Source: Gammaproteobacteria bacterium (GTDB lineage Bacteria > Pseudomonadota > Gammaproteobacteria > HK1). From it: a stretch of 14,329 nucleotides of DNA. This document shows positions 13,699 through 14,329 of this stretch, in pieces. Within the stretch, counting starts at the first letter, position 1, and the number at the start of each line of letters is the position of its first letter. The notes beneath the pieces are model-generated. The model did no database searches and was not told the origin of the DNA. It saw only the letters and a program-made list of their open reading frames with translations. Made by a program: the position numbers and the translations under genes. The stretch covers positions 1 through 14,329 of the forward strand of contig JAJECB010000419.1 in assembly GCA_022822245.1 (NCBI GenBank), in the 5' to 3' direction.

Positions 13699-14329
13699 AT
13701 GGAAGTGTACTTCGGCCTCGGCTCGAACCAGGGGGACCGGCTCGCCCATCTCGACGAAGCGCTCCGGGAGCTCGAGCGGGCCGGGGCCCGGGACGTGGCC
13801 GCATCGCCCGTCGTCGAGTCCCCCGCCCTCCTTCCGGCCGGTGCGCCGGCGGGCTGGAACCGGCCGTACCTCAACCTCGTCGCCCGGGCCCGGATCCCGC
13901 GCGCCGTCGACCCCGACGACTGGCACCGCACGATCAAGTCCATCGAGTCGCGCCTCGGGCGCGATCTCTCCGCCTCGCGCTGGTCACCGCGCCCGGTGGA
14001 CATCGACATCCTCCTCTGGGGGCGCCGGACGATCCGGACCGAGCACCTCACCATTCCGCATCCGGAGATCCTGGAACGCAGCTTCGTCCTCACCCCCCTC
14101 GCCCACCTCGCGCCCCACATGACCATCCCGGGGCAGGGCGAAACCACCGTGCTCGAGTGGTCGGGACGGGTCCGACCCATTCCGCTCTGGATGGGGATCG
14201 TCAACTGCACGCCGGACTCGTTCTCGGGCGGCGGCGCATTCGACCCCGAGCGCCTCGCCGCCACCGTGGACCGATTCGCCGCGGCGGGCGCGCACTGGCT
14301 CGATCTCGGAGCGGAGTCGACCCGGCCGG
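13699..14329 (+). CDS. folKP: Bifunctional HPPK-DHPS (FolK-FolP fusion), N-terminal part, cut by window edge
   Basis: Two successive folate biosynthesis enzymes in one chain: 6-hydroxymethyl-7,8-dihydropterin pyrophosphokinase, then dihydropteroate synthase. There are 210 codons in one frame with no stop. HPPK occupies about 1-150: GLGSNQGDR (6-14), LGRD, then WSPRPVDIDILLW (95-107) with the Asp101/Asp103 pair that binds magnesium and ATP, and HPEILERSFVLTPL (121-134). A short linker leads to DHPS, recognised by MGIVNCTPDSFSGGG (165-179), with Asn169 and Thr171 of the pyrophosphate loop, and LDLGAESTRPG at the window edge. The start is ATG 13699, with GGAG at 13684-13687. It is transcribed away from the cyclo-ligase gene, and both share a 34-base start-to-start gap. 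The fusion type is known from plants, fungi, apicomplexans and some bacteria such as Francisella. The rest of DHPS lies outside the window. Confidence 0.93.
   Translation, partial: MEVYFGLGSNQGDRLAHLDEALRELERAGARDVAASPVVESPALLPAGAPAGWNRPYLNLVARARIPRAVDPDDWHRTIKSIESRLGRDLSASRWSPRPVDIDILLWGRRTIRTEHLTIPHPEILERSFVLTPLAHLAPHMTIPGQGETTVLEWSGRVRPIPLWMGIVNCTPDSFSGGGAFDPERLAATVDRFAAAGAHWLDLGAESTRP

Noticed and set aside
13665..14264. Minus-strand extension of the cyclo-ligase frame
   Set aside because: It overlaps the conserved folKP coding region and adds unconserved Ser/Arg-rich sequence. The cyclo-ligase family starts near 13664.

Overview
The window is a gene-dense stretch of very GC-rich DNA (roughly 70 percent by eye). 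It has short intergenic gaps, Shine-Dalgarno motifs of the GGAG/GAGG type and ATGA stop/start coupling. The periplasmic binding protein has a signal peptide ending in ASA and no lipobox. Together these suggest a high-GC Gram-negative bacterium, most likely an alpha- or gammaproteobacterium; the sequence alone does not settle the genus. No rRNA, tRNA, CRISPR array, insertion sequence or phage gene is visible. No gene-free stretch exceeds about 180 bases.

Region 1 (1-8726, all plus strand) is one probable operon. It begins with the end of a LivH-type permease, then a LivM-type permease, a branched-chain-amino-acid-type periplasmic binding protein and a LivF-type ATPase. A class III PLP-dependent aminotransferase and the two subunits of an ATP-dependent hydantoinase/oxoprolinase (HyuA and HyuB, overlapping by ATGA) follow. 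My reading is an uptake-and-degradation module. A small cyclic amide (hydantoin, lactam or 5-oxoproline type) or related amino compound is imported, the ring is opened at the cost of ATP, and the released amine is transaminated. A strong, three-segment RNA hairpin lies between the binding-protein gene and livF.

Region 2 (8865-11358, minus strand) reads, in transcription order, AhpD-like/carboxymuconolactone decarboxylase-family protein, EamA/DMT-family membrane transporter, and a class I methyltransferase. By eye the methyltransferase aligns end to end with phosphoethanolamine methyltransferases. It keeps the catalytic Tyr/His pair but has lost most phosphate-binding residues.

Region 3 (11519-13060, plus) is a methylmalonate-semialdehyde dehydrogenase (MmsA), transcribed divergently from region 2. 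It carries an unusual Gly/Asp/Ser/Asn-rich insertion. It could oxidise a semialdehyde made by an aminotransferase such as the one in region 1, but it is a separate transcription unit.

Region 4 (13038-14329) holds two folate genes. A 5-formyltetrahydrofolate cyclo-ligase on the minus strand overlaps the end of mmsA by 23 bases. Divergent from it is the start of a bifunctional HPPK-DHPS gene (folK fused to folP), cut by the window edge.
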